Shown here: positions 46,760 through 55,749 of the stretch, piece by piece
Layout: every line of letters begins with the position of its first letter
Numbering within the stretch: the first letter of the stretch is position 1
DNA from: DATAUD01 sp036268455
GTDB lineage: Bacteria; Verrucomicrobiota; Verrucomicrobiia; Limisphaerales; Palsa-1400
Assembly: GCA_036268455.1 (NCBI GenBank)
Contig: DATAUD010000010.1
Location: 99,648 to 163,647 of the forward strand
Direction of reading: 5' to 3'
DNA length: 64,000 nucleotides
Program-made: the position numbers and the translations under genes
The notes under the pieces: model-generated
The model's database searches: none
Seen by the model: the letters and a program-made list of their open reading frames with translations, nothing else
What the model was told of the DNA's origin: nothing

Positions 46760-46778
46760 TGGTAAGACAAAGTGACCA
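46760..46778. promoter_or_regulatory. 19-bp palindrome, copy B (LamG-pseudopilin-nanA unit)
   Basis: TGGTAAGACAAAGTGACCA has 6-bp arms around a 7-bp centre with one mismatch in the dyad. It lies 71 bp before the ATG at 46850 and 7 bp after the MFS gene's stop. It matches the pattern of the other three sites. Confidence 0.65.
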
Positions 46779-46849
46779 CTCATTAACGTTTGAAAGGGTC
46801 ATGCCACGCACCTAGTGTTGCCTCATCCAATAAAAGCTTGTAAAAACTT

Positions 46850-49800
46850 ATGAAGCGATCAAATGCCCTTCTGTCAGCTTGCATCGCCCTCGCCGCAACA
46901 ACGTTTGTGGCGCTCCCGGTTAATGCGGTGCTTACTACTTTCGTTTCGTCAAATGGGGCGCCGGTAAATGTCGTGTATAATCCGAGCACCGCGGTCTGGA
47001 CCCAGGGAGCGGGCTACATCACGGAAACGGGCACGGGGAAGTACCTGTTTGGAGGAATTAATGCCGGAGCCGGCAACTTTCATATTTACTCACAGTTGAG
47101 CATCAACATTGCCGGCACGGCGTCGTGTTTTTGTTTTGGCACAGCCAGCCATTTTGGATGGGATGGCGGGAGCGACCAATTGTTCTATGAAGGGCCATTG
47201 TTGGGGAATGCCACTATCTCCCTGGCCAAGGCTACCAATTACATCCAGTCCAACGTGCCTTTTGAATTCGAGGTCGTCCGGGCGGGCGCCAACGTGAGTT
47301 TCCTCATCAATGGGACCAATGTTTTCACCTACACAAACTTTACCACCGGTGATCCCGGGCAAGTCGGCTTTCGTCCTTGGCGGGCGATCATGAACCTTTA
47401 TAACTTTTCGATTGATCAGCCTGTTGCCATCGCCAATTTGCAACCGGCGGCGGGCTGCGGTTCTCTGTATTACAATCCTACCAACGGGTTTTCATTCGAT
47501 GTTCTTTCAGATAATGGCGTGGCGAGTAATTCCATTCAGTTGGTTCTGAATGGCCAGAACCTGTCCAGCCAATTGCTCATTACAGGGAGTTCGACTAATT
47601 GGTCCTGCTCGCTGCCGGCGCAGGACCTCGGGACAAACCTCAGTTATACAGGCCAGATAATCGCGACAGACCTGTCTGGAGACCCTGTCACGAACGCCGT
47701 TTCCTTCGACACCTTTATCCAGCCTCCAGCCACGAGTCCGGACGTCGTCACGTTTATTGAAGGCGGCGATTACAATTTCAACGCAGGCCAGTTTATCGAC
47801 GATGTGGTGCTCTCCAGTTCCGATAACACGAATAACTATCTGGATCAACCGGCAGTCCAGGGGATCGACGCGAACAGTGTCAAAACGCCGACTTCCGCGA
47901 TTTACCGCATTGGGGACATCATCAACACGGGCATTAGCGAAGATTGTATTCGTGAAGAATTCGAGATCGCGCAGCAAACCGACTCTGGAGTGCAACAGTA
48001 CTATGCCGGGCCGTTTGTGCAGGATGAATGGCTCAATTATACGCGGATTCTGCCGACAAACTATTACACCGTCTGGGCGCGGTACTCGGAAACAGGAACT
48101 CCCAGCTTTACGGCCCAACTGGGCCTTGTGACCAACGATCCCACGTCAACCGGCCAAATGGTGTCACCTCTAGGCACGTTTGCCGGGCCGGCGACTTCCG
48201 CCGCGACATCTGCCGTTAATCCCGTTGCGACCCCCGGCGACGACTTTGCGCAAATGACGGATGTATTTGGCAACCCGATCGCCGTGCCGCTGGGAGGACA
48301 GACGACGTTGCGCTTCTCCCCGGAACATGGAGCGACGACGTTTGAATTGGCTTACTTCACGCTGGCGCCACAGATCAATCCCGTGCAACCGCCGTTTGTC
48401 GCGGGAGTTGTGCCGGCGCTCAGTTCGAGCAATGAAGTCAGCACGCCCGCTGTGGGCGCGACGATTCTTAACGGAACCACCTCTATCGAGCCAGGCTCCG
48501 TGCATCTCCTTTTGGATGGCGCGGACATCACAAGTGTTTCGACGCTAACTCCCATTTCGACCGTCTCGGCCTCGGGCGTGGCGATTAACTATCAAGTCGC
48601 CAACGCGCTCTCGATGGGACAACATCTGCTGCAGTTGACCTACAGCGACACTTCGTCCAAGTCATTCTCGAATCAGTGGACATTCCAGGTCGCCAATCAG
48701 GCCGTTTATGGATTCTGGCAATTTTTGGAAGGAACGAACGGCGCTCATCCTTCCACCAATTTTGGCGCGATTCTGGATTCCAGCGGGAACGACCGCAACG
48801 GAACCGCTGAGAATAACACGACCATGTATTACACCAATGGAAGCCCGTCGTACGGCGGAACTCCGGCGATGCATTTCTCCGGAACTTCGGATTGGGTGAT
48901 GGTTCCCGATCCGGCCTATGTTTTTAATTTCAGGGGCGCCCTCACTTTTGAAGCAGTCGTTCGCACCACCAACACCGCAACCACGCCGGCGATCCTGGCC
49001 AAGAACGCGGGCACAACCAGCGAGGGCGAATATTGGTGGCGCGCACCCGGCACCAGCGCAGGCGTTCAGCGGGTCGCTTTTGAGGATGATCGCACCAAGG
49101 GTGAGCCAATTGTGCCTGGGACCATCAAGATCAATGACGGCAATTGGCACCATCTGGCAGTTGTCCTGGACACCAACCAGCAGCAGATTCGCACCTATGT
49201 CGATTACAATTTGGACAGCGTGTCGAATAACGTCAATTTGACCGGCATTATCGGATGGTCCACGAATTTGTTCCTAGGCAATTTTGTGGGCGGCGGCGAT
49301 CCTTTTGGCGGCGATATCAATTTCATCCGCATTAGCGCGGGCGCCCTGGCCACCAATCAGTTCATTCAGCCGATCGCTAGTTTGCCGCCGTATATCACCG
49401 TCGATAGTCCCCCGGCCGGGGACTTGAATGTCGGGGCTGGATCGGAGGCGGAAGTCACTCTTGTAAACCGCACCACGCAATTGGTTTTATCGACCTTGCA
49501 TATAACCCTCAACGGAATTGCTGTCCCAACCAGCGAGATCACGGTGACGACAAACGGTGAAGACACGGATTTAAGTTGGTCGTTGCCCACGAACCTGGTT
49601 GCCGGCGCCTATACAGTCATAATCACTGCTGAGGATAATGGAGTGCCTGTGAACACGATTAGCAACAGTTGGTCTTTCACTGTCGCTGAAAATGCGCTGG
49701 TTCGCGGCTACTGGCAGTTCGACGAACAACTTCCCAACGGCGGCTCCGCAAACGAAACACCGGGCGCAATTGTGGATCAGAGCGGCAACGGACGAAACCT

Positions 49801-50593
49801 CACGGCATTTGGCAACCCGGCGCCCTATTACGTGCCCAGTTCCGGAGAATATCGCAGCCCGTCCGCGTTGCATTTCACCACCAATGAAGCGAATGCCCTG
49901 AGGGCGGGCCTGGCTCTGGCGCCCGCCTTCGACTTCGGCGCGAACGACAGCTTCACCCTCGAAGCCGATATTCGAGTCAATCCGGCGGCTGGCTCAGGCG
50001 GCGATATGGCGATTGTCTCAAAGGATTATGGCAGCGCGCTGCCGAGTTGGTGGTTTCGCATCAACGGGTCGGCCCTTCAGTTTCTCATTAGCGACGGGCC
50101 AAATCAACCTTCGGTGCAGGGAGGCATTCCCATCAATGACGGCAACTGGCACCACGTCGCCGCCGTTCGTGACGCCGTCAACCGGCAACTTGCCGTGTAT
50201 GTTGACTATCAACTGGATAATCAGGCCAACGACACCACGGTGGGCAGTCTCGCCAATACCAATGATATGTCGATTGCCGCTTTCAATCTCAATGAACCTG
50301 GCCGCGATTTTCCCGGTGACATTGATTTTGTGCGCATTTCAGGGGCGGCGCTCACACCGAGCCAGTTCCTCCAGCAAAGCATTCCCGTGCCGTTTGACAT
50401 CGCGAAGGTGGCCGGACAGTTTCAATTCTCCTTCCAATCAACCGCCGGGAGCAATTACGTCATTCAGGAAACCGGCAGTCTCAACCCGCAGAATTGGACC
50501 AATGTGGCAACCATTGTTGGGGACGGAACCGTATGGACAAACATCTTTCCTTTCAGCGGCCCAGCGTCGTTCTTCCGGATTAACACGCCTTGA
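46850..50593 (+). CDS. Secreted multi-module LamG protein of the sialic-acid region
   Basis: The 1247-residue protein has a signal peptide (ALLSACIALAATTFVALPVNA) and an N-terminal concanavalin-like domain (about 30-200, YLFGGINAGAGNFHIYSQLS). Ig-like linkers follow, then two LamG modules at about residues 617-845 (YGFWQFLEGTNG, DSSGNDRNGTAEN) and 950-1180 (RGYWQFDEQLPNGG, DQSGNGRNLTAFG), both with DGNWHHLAVV/DGNWHHVAAV. A C-terminal domain ends in ASFFRINTP, as in the LamG protein at 13048-17271. No catalytic motif was found; glycan binding is likely. It lies behind operator copy B and before a pseudopilin and nanA. Confidence 0.85.
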   Translation: MKRSNALLSACIALAATTFVALPVNAVLTTFVSSNGAPVNVVYNPSTAVWTQGAGYITETGTGKYLFGGINAGAGNFHIYSQLSINIAGTASCFCFGTASHFGWDGGSDQLFYEGPLLGNATISLAKATNYIQSNVPFEFEVVRAGANVSFLINGTNVFTYTNFTTGDPGQVGFRPWRAIMNLYNFSIDQPVAIANLQPAAGCGSLYYNPTNGFSFDVLSDNGVASNSIQLVLNGQNLSSQLLITGSSTNWSCSLPAQDLGTNLSYTGQIIATDLSGDPVTNAVSFDTFIQPPATSPDVVTFIEGGDYNFNAGQFIDDVVLSSSDNTNNYLDQPAVQGIDANSVKTPTSAIYRIGDIINTGISEDCIREEFEIAQQTDSGVQQYYAGPFVQDEWLNYTRILPTNYYTVWARYSETGTPSFTAQLGLVTNDPTSTGQMVSPLGTFAGPATSAATSAVNPVATPGDDFAQMTDVFGNPIAVPLGGQTTLRFSPEHGATTFELAYFTLAPQINPVQPPFVAGVVPALSSSNEVSTPAVGATILNGTTSIEPGSVHLLLDGADITSVSTLTPISTVSASGVAINYQVANALSMGQHLLQLTYSDTSSKSFSNQWTFQVANQAVYGFWQFLEGTNGAHPSTNFGAILDSSGNDRNGTAENNTTMYYTNGSPSYGGTPAMHFSGTSDWVMVPDPAYVFNFRGALTFEAVVRTTNTATTPAILAKNAGTTSEGEYWWRAPGTSAGVQRVAFEDDRTKGEPIVPGTIKINDGNWHHLAVVLDTNQQQIRTYVDYNLDSVSNNVNLTGIIGWSTNLFLGNFVGGGDPFGGDINFIRISAGALATNQFIQPIASLPPYITVDSPPAGDLNVGAGSEAEVTLVNRTTQLVLSTLHITLNGIAVPTSEITVTTNGEDTDLSWSLPTNLVAGAYTVIITAEDNGVPVNTISNSWSFTVAENALVRGYWQFDEQLPNGGSANETPGAIVDQSGNGRNLTAFGNPAPYYVPSSGEYRSPSALHFTTNEANALRAGLALAPAFDFGANDSFTLEADIRVNPAAGSGGDMAIVSKDYGSALPSWWFRINGSALQFLISDGPNQPSVQGGIPINDGNWHHVAAVRDAVNRQLAVYVDYQLDNQANDTTVGSLANTNDMSIAAFNLNEPGRDFPGDIDFVRISGAALTPSQFLQQSIPVPFDIAKVAGQFQFSFQSTAGSNYVIQETGSLNPQNWTNVATIVGDGTVWTNIFPFSGPASFFRINTP

Positions 50594-50604
50594 GATTGCC
50601 CAAA

Positions 50605-51477
50605 ATGCGTTGCTTTGTGAAATCAGACGTAAAAGATTATAATTCTCCAGGCGCCGCGGGATTTACGCTCATCGAATTATTGGTGGTCATCGCGATCATT
50701 GCAATTCTGGCGGCGCTGCTGCTGCCGACGCTGACGAAAGCCAAAATCAGCGCCCAGGGAAGCCAGTGCGAAAGCAATCTGCGACAACTGGGTGGAATAG
50801 CCTGGACCATGTATTGCGGAGACAATCGGGATAGGGTCGTTCCCAATACCGGCGGAGACGATCCGACCGCAGCCACGGTCTATACCAATTGGGTCTATGG
50901 ATGGATGGATATGGACACGCCGCCGGCGAGCACCGACGATTCAAACACCATCTTTCTCACACAAGGCATGCTCACGCTTTACGCGCCGAACATCAAAGTT
51001 TATCAGTGCCCAGGTGACTTTTCCGTTCAAAAGTACGGGGGATCCAGCTATCCGCGGGTGCGCAGCGTTTCCATGAATGGCTGGCTGTATTCGGGACGGC
51101 TCTCTGGATCCCCAGGCTACCGGGTCATCAGCAAGATGTCTGACATTAACGGCGCCATCTCGCCATCAACGATTTTCACGACCCTCGATGAGAGGATGGA
51201 CAGCATCGATGACGGCTACTTTGCGACGGACATGCTCGGTTATCCCAATGAAGAGCGGCAAGGAATTCTTGTCAATTACCCGTCCGATTATCATAATGGC
51301 GCCGGAGGATTGAGCTTTGCGGACGGACACGCCGAAATTCATAAGTGGCTCAATCCAAAGACGACACCTCCAATTGTCTGGGGCGATTATATCGCGGGTG
51401 AAAACACGGCGCCCAACAACCAGGATTTGATTTGGTTGCAGACCCATGCGACCTGTGTGGATCCGGCGTTTCAATAA
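50605..51477 (+). CDS. Pseudopilin-like protein of the sialic-acid region
   Basis: From the ATG at 50605 the protein has 290 residues; a TTG at 50590 overlapping the upstream stop is also in frame. It carries the prepilin signal FTLIELLVVIAIIAILAALL near residues 21-40, the family segment CESNLRQLGGIAWTMYCGDN and the terminal FADGHAEIHKW motif. It is 11 nt after the LamG gene and 41 nt before nanA. It is thus the same LamG-plus-pseudopilin pairing that is seen at 11444-17271. Confidence 0.88.
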   Translation: MRCFVKSDVKDYNSPGAAGFTLIELLVVIAIIAILAALLLPTLTKAKISAQGSQCESNLRQLGGIAWTMYCGDNRDRVVPNTGGDDPTAATVYTNWVYGWMDMDTPPASTDDSNTIFLTQGMLTLYAPNIKVYQCPGDFSVQKYGGSSYPRVRSVSMNGWLYSGRLSGSPGYRVISKMSDINGAISPSTIFTTLDERMDSIDDGYFATDMLGYPNEERQGILVNYPSDYHNGAGGLSFADGHAEIHKWLNPKTTPPIVWGDYIAGENTAPNNQDLIWLQTHATCVDPAFQ

Positions 51478-51518
51478 GTGAGCCGGCCGCGGAAGGTTCC
51501 CAAAAGAAAAACACGTTC

Positions 51519-52481
51519 GTGAACAAAGCACCTCAAGAAAAACCTGGTTTCAACACAAAGGCCACACAGCTCCCCCGCCAACTAATCGCCGCCGTCTTTA
51601 CGCCTTTTACGCGGCGATATGACGTGAATCTTAAAACGATAGACCGGTACGCGGAATTTTTGGCAAAGCAAGGTGTTGCGGGGGTCTTCGTCTGCGGGAC
51701 CACTGGCGAAGGGCTTTCCCTGACGATCCGCGAACGGTTCGACGTGGCCGAACGATGGGTCCGGGTGTGCGGCGACCAAATGCGGGTCTTCATCCATGTT
51801 GGAAACGAATGCCAAAAGGACGCTTGCGCGCTGGCCGCCCACGCCCAGGAAATCGGGGCGGGCGCGATTGCCACCATCGGCCCCAACTTTTTCAAACCCC
51901 GCAATCTTGAAGAACTGGTCGATCACTCGACTGCGATTGCCGCGGCGGCCCCGGGTTTGCCGTTTTATTACTATCACATTCCGGCAATGACAGGCCTTCC
52001 GTATCGGATGATCAACTTTCTCACCCTTGCCGCCGGGCGAATCCCCACGCTGGCCGGGATCAAGTTCACCCACGAAGACCTTATGGATTTTGGACTGTGC
52101 AGCCAGTTCAAACGGGGGCGGTTCGACATGGTTTTCGGCCGGGACGAGATTCTGTTAAGCGCGCTGGCTTTGGGCGCCCGCAAGGCCATTGGAAGCACTT
52201 ATAACTTCTTTGCGCCCGGCTACCTGAAAATCACCAAGGCGTTTGAAGAGGGCGATCTGGCGTCCGCCCGCGAGGAACAGCTTTATGCCATGAAGATGAT
52301 TCAAATCCTTTGCCGTTACGGATCAATCCCCGCCGGCAAAGCCATCATGGCAATGCGCGGGATCGACTGTGGCCCGGTCAGGCCCCCGCTGACCCTGTCA
52401 ACAAGCCAAGCCGGTGAATTGAAGCGCGACCTGGAGGCCATAAATTTCTTCGATCATGTCAATACGCTGCGGAAACGTTAG
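51519..52481 (+). CDS. nanA: N-acetylneuraminate lyase
   Basis: From the GTG at 51519 the product has 320 residues; the frame stays open to 51432 but overlaps the pseudopilin gene. It is a DHDPS/NAL-family TIM barrel with CGTTGEGLSLT (residues 59-69), the catalytic tyrosine segment FYYYHIPAMTG (Tyr152) and the Schiff-base lysine in AGIKFTHED (Lys182). The FYYYHIPAMTG and TTGEGLSL strings are close to animal-type N-acetylneuraminate lyases rather than to dihydrodipicolinate synthase. It cleaves sialic acid to pyruvate and N-acetylmannosamine in the cytoplasm. No nanE or nanK follows in the window. Confidence 0.88.
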   Translation: MNKAPQEKPGFNTKATQLPRQLIAAVFTPFTRRYDVNLKTIDRYAEFLAKQGVAGVFVCGTTGEGLSLTIRERFDVAERWVRVCGDQMRVFIHVGNECQKDACALAAHAQEIGAGAIATIGPNFFKPRNLEELVDHSTAIAAAAPGLPFYYYHIPAMTGLPYRMINFLTLAAGRIPTLAGIKFTHEDLMDFGLCSQFKRGRFDMVFGRDEILLSALALGARKAIGSTYNFFAPGYLKITKAFEEGDLASAREEQLYAMKMIQILCRYGSIPAGKAIMAMRGIDCGPVRPPLTLSTSQAGELKRDLEAINFFDHVNTLRKR

Positions 52482-52502
52482 CGTGGATGATTCCCAGCCT
52501 TG

Positions 52503-53567
52503 TCACCCCGCCGTTTCGCCTTTTACAAATGACGGCATAATGAGGATCTGCCGGCTGCTCGCCGAACCTTCTTCAACGAGGGAAAGAACGAAGCTCGAAA
52601 TCTTCCGCGCAAAAAGCGCCGGGTCCTTGACATATCGGGCCACTTTCGGCACGACGAAATCCAAATAGGTGTCGCTGTCGCGCGAAATCAACGCGGCTTT
52701 CTGCGGCAAACCAATGCCTTGGCGCATCAACCAACTCATTACCGTCAAAGTGGCGGTCGATCGCGCGACCAGAAAGGCGGTCGGAGGATTCTGGCTGGAA
52801 AGCAAAGCGTTCATTTTCGCGGCGATCTGGCTTGGGGTGCCGTCATGATGGATGATTAACGGGACCAGCGCCGTGTGCGCGAAAGCTTCCTTAAAACCAT
52901 TTTCGCTCTCCTGGTCACCGACAGTCCCGCTGCTCTCAATCAGAAAGGCAACGCGGCTGTGCCCCTTTGCCATCAGCAACCCGGCCGCATGGCGGCAGGC
53001 CGCGCGATAATTCACATCCACCGCGGGCAACGAAAGACCAGGGGAACAGGAACCGGCGATGACGCACGGAATTCCCCGCGCCGCAAACCACTCTTGCATT
53101 GCGGCCGTTGACAAATAAAGCACCCAACAGGCCGCGGGCCGCGCGCGAACCAACTCTTCCAGGCCGCGCGCCGGCCGCCTGCCGAAATACTTGTGTTGAG
53201 CCTCCGTCTCCAATTGATAGCCGGCCTCCGCCAGGCGTTCCCGTATTTCATCCACCCACAGCATGACGAACGGGGGCATTGCCTGCAGTGGCGAAGGGCT
53301 GATTAACCTGACAATGTTGACGCGGGCATTGCTGGGCTTGCTTGATTTCTGAAGTATTCGCCGCGCGGAACCGGGAACGCCATCAATCAATCCTTCCCGC
53401 AAAATTTGCGCCAGGGCCGCGCGCAGGGTAGGTCGGCTTACTCGCAATTGGGTGGACAACGCGCGTTCCGAAGGCAGGCACTCCTCCCAATGTCCCTCGT
53501 GGATCCCTTCCCGCAGGACATCCGCGACTTGTCCCACCAACGATACTCTTTTTGGAATAAGGTTCAT
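52503..53567 (-). CDS. GntR-type HTH / LacI-type sensor transcriptional regulator
   Basis: The 354-residue protein joins an N-terminal GntR winged helix (about 10-75: LPSERALSTQLRVSRPTLRA, QILREGLIDGVPGS) to a LacI/periplasmic-binding-protein-like sensor (IPCVIAGSCSPGLSLPAVDV, YRAACRHAAGLLMAKGHSRV, then DSDTYLDF). This hybrid is typical of AraR-like sugar regulators. It is divergent from the second sialidase. Palindrome copy C lies 48 bp before its ATG, so autoregulation is likely. It is the only local DNA-binding protein that fits the four dispersed 19-bp sites. The inducer is probably sialic acid or a breakdown product; this is inferred. Confidence 0.88.
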   Translation of the reverse strand: MNLIPKRVSLVGQVADVLREGIHEGHWEECLPSERALSTQLRVSRPTLRAALAQILREGLIDGVPGSARRILQKSSKPSNARVNIVRLISPSPLQAMPPFVMLWVDEIRERLAEAGYQLETEAQHKYFGRRPARGLEELVRARPAACWVLYLSTAAMQEWFAARGIPCVIAGSCSPGLSLPAVDVNYRAACRHAAGLLMAKGHSRVAFLIESSGTVGDQESENGFKEAFAHTALVPLIIHHDGTPSQIAAKMNALLSSQNPPTAFLVARSTATLTVMSWLMRQGIGLPQKAALISRDSDTYLDFVVPKVARYVKDPALFARKISSFVLSLVEEGSASSRQILIMPSFVKGETAG

Positions 53568-53615
53568 CGTGTCAACCCGGATTTTGTTAATACCAAGAAC
53601 CAGGCGCTTTGTCTC

Positions 53616-53634
53616 TGGTAAAACGAAATTACCA
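53616..53634. promoter_or_regulatory. 19-bp palindrome, copy C (regulator/sialidase divergent promoter)
   Basis: TGGTAAAACGAAATTACCA is a perfect 6+7+6 inverted repeat. It lies 48 bp before the regulator's ATG (53567, minus) and 56 bp before the sialidase ATG (53691, plus), so it can control both. Confidence 0.75.
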
Positions 53635-53690
53635 ACCGTTCAAACTCGACTGCTTTCCTGCGAGACGGATGCTTGGGATCAATTAAACCC

Positions 53691-54845
53691 ATGAAATTTA
53701 CGCCCGCCCTTTTTGCCGGTTTGCTTGGGATTTGCTCCTGTGCTTGCGCCCAGACTTCCGATTTCGCCGGCGATGTCACGGACGTGCGGGTCATACGCCA
53801 AGTCGAACAACAGCCGGGAGCCTCGCTGCTGTGGGAGCCTTCCATCGCGCAATGGAACGCAAAGCATCTCGTGGCGGTCTTCGGCGCGGGAATTCCGGGA
53901 AAGACGGATATGGGAGACATCCTGGCAAGCGTCTCAAGCAATGACGGCGATTCATGGAGCGAACCCGTGGCCGTTTTCGATCACAAACAGTTTTATGGCG
54001 AAATGCAATTCGCCTACGCCAACCCGGTCCTTTACAAAGCCCCGGGCCAGGACGTCATGTGGTGCTATGCGATGCGGTGCCCCATGAATTATCCGGACAG
54101 CGAGGACTCGCGCCTCGTGGCGGCGTTCAGCGCGGACAGCGGACGATCATGGACGCACGTCGAGCCCGCGATGTTTTACAACGGCCCGCTCATTACCGTA
54201 AGCGGCAACCTGACCCGGATCGTCGAGAACGGCCAGCCGCGCTATCTAATGCCCGTCCATCGCAACACGCGGAGGCACGACCCGCTTGGCACGAGGGATT
54301 TGTTTGTTCTTAGCAGCGCCAGTTTGTTGGAATGGCATTTGGCAGGCTACGTGCCGCAGGAAACAATCGGGGCCGTATTCTTGCAGGAAGGAAACATAGC
54401 CGTCGAGCCGGGCGGCGAATTAAAAATGGTCATGCGCACCGCCGATGGCAAAAAAGAAGGAAAAGCTGTGGACCCTCCCCGGGCCTTCTCCAGCGTGAGC
54501 AAGGACGGGGGGCGCACCTGGAGCGTGGCGCAGCCCGAGCCGGATCTGTGGAATACTTCAGCAAAGGAATTTTTCGGGTTGGCGGCCAACGGCACTCACC
54601 TTTACGTATATAATGACGGTCCCGCCAAAAACCGGATGGCCCTGCGCTATAAATTGCAACCGCCAGGAGGATCGTGGTCCGCGGAAAAAACATTCTTCGA
54701 CGCCGAAATACACAATTCCTACCCTTCGCTGACCGAAGTCGCACCGAACGAATTCCGGGCCGTTTGGGACAGTGGCACGAAGGAGCGGAACCGCACAGAA
54801 ATCCATTTTGGCAAATTCCACGTCCCGTCCGCCGCGCTGCGATAG
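53691..54845 (+). CDS. Secreted BNR/sialidase-family protein
   Basis: From the ATG at 53691 the protein has 384 residues with a signal peptide (FTPALFAGLLGICSCACA). BNR-type repeats are visible (SVSSNDGDSWSEPVAVF, FSADSGRSWTHVEP, SVSKDGGRTWSVAQPEPDLW), with the propeller segments ANPVLYKAPGQDVMWCYAMR and NSYPSLTEVAPNEFRAVWD. This matches the BNR_2 branch of sialidase-like exo-enzymes. No clear YRIP arginine motif is present at the N-terminus, so the activity may differ from the sialidase at 42341, for example another acylneuraminate or a sialate ester. Operator copy C lies upstream. Confidence 0.8.
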   Translation: MKFTPALFAGLLGICSCACAQTSDFAGDVTDVRVIRQVEQQPGASLLWEPSIAQWNAKHLVAVFGAGIPGKTDMGDILASVSSNDGDSWSEPVAVFDHKQFYGEMQFAYANPVLYKAPGQDVMWCYAMRCPMNYPDSEDSRLVAAFSADSGRSWTHVEPAMFYNGPLITVSGNLTRIVENGQPRYLMPVHRNTRRHDPLGTRDLFVLSSASLLEWHLAGYVPQETIGAVFLQEGNIAVEPGGELKMVMRTADGKKEGKAVDPPRAFSSVSKDGGRTWSVAQPEPDLWNTSAKEFFGLAANGTHLYVYNDGPAKNRMALRYKLQPPGGSWSAEKTFFDAEIHNSYPSLTEVAPNEFRAVWDSGTKERNRTEIHFGKFHVPSAALR

Positions 54846-54856
54846 CTCAATGTCAT

Positions 54857-54875
54857 TGGTAAAATAAACTGACCA
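54857..54875. promoter_or_regulatory. 19-bp palindrome, copy D (aldolase-PQQ unit)
   Basis: TGGTAAAATAAACTGACCA has the same arms and 7-bp centre as the other copies, with one dyad mismatch. It lies 46 bp before the ATG at 54922 and 11 bp after the sialidase stop. Confidence 0.68.
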
Positions 54876-54921
54876 GCGTTTGGCTCTCGAATGCGGTCAT
54901 TAAAAACGCGAGGCTTGTCCA

Positions 54922-55740
54922 ATGACCGGCTATGACCTTCGGATTGCTTTGCATTCGGGGCGCCGCACCTATGGCACCTTGATTGTGTCCCCGTCGCCGC
55001 GATGGCCTCCCGTGGTAAAGCAAACGGGCGTCGATTTTGTTTTCATCGATACCGAGCACATCGCGCTGGATCGAGCGCAGCTATCCTGGATGTGCCGCGC
55101 GTACGATGCCTCGGGAATTGCGCCCCTGGTTCGCATTCCATCGCCGGACCCTTACGAAGCCACAAAGGCGCTGGACGGCGGCGCCGCGGGCATCATCGCT
55201 CCCTACGTTGAGAACGCCGACCAAGTGCAGGCTCTACGGGGGGCTGTCAAATATCGTCCGCTGAAAGGTAAGAAATTGGACGGCGCGCTAAGGGGCGAAC
55301 CGTGTGAACCCGAGTTGGCGGCGTACATCCGACAAGGCTGCTTGAATAACCTCCTCATCGTGAACATCGAAAGCGCGCCCGCCATTGACGCGCTGGACAG
55401 CATACTGCAAGTGCCCGATCTGGATGCGATCCTCGTCGGGCCGCACGATCTTTCGTGCAGCCTGGGGGTGCCGGAGCAGTACGACCACAAATGTTTTTTG
55501 GAAGCGGTTCACACAATTTTCCGCAAAGCCCGCGCCGCGGGGATTGGCGCCGGCATCCATTTTTGGGGAGATCTTGACATCGAAGCTTCTTTTGTGCGTG
55601 ATGGCGCGAATCTATTGATTCACAGCAGTGATATCGAACTGTTTGCCAAACACCTCGGCGAAGAACTGGGGTCGATTCGCCGGGCCGTTGGCCAGACGCC
55701 GTCCGCTCAACGCCCTTCCAGTCAAACGATCAATCTCTGA
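54922..55740 (+). CDS. HpcH/HpaI-family class II pyruvate aldolase
   Basis: The 272-residue protein is an HpcH/HpaI aldolase. It has FVFIDTEHIALDR early, LVRIPSPDPYEATKALDGGA in the middle, a metal-binding glutamate in VNIESAPAIDALD and an aspartate in DAILVGPHDLS. Enzymes of this family cleave 2-keto-3-deoxy sugar acids, 4-hydroxy-2-oxoheptanedioate and similar compounds to pyruvate plus an aldehyde. It is under operator copy D and 9 nt upstream of the PQQ dehydrogenase, so it probably takes part in sugar-acid breakdown linked to the sialidase region. Confidence 0.85.
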   Translation: MTGYDLRIALHSGRRTYGTLIVSPSPRWPPVVKQTGVDFVFIDTEHIALDRAQLSWMCRAYDASGIAPLVRIPSPDPYEATKALDGGAAGIIAPYVENADQVQALRGAVKYRPLKGKKLDGALRGEPCEPELAAYIRQGCLNNLLIVNIESAPAIDALDSILQVPDLDAILVGPHDLSCSLGVPEQYDHKCFLEAVHTIFRKARAAGIGAGIHFWGDLDIEASFVRDGANLLIHSSDIELFAKHLGEELGSIRRAVGQTPSAQRPSSQTINL

Positions 55741-55749
55741 AAGGCTCGA

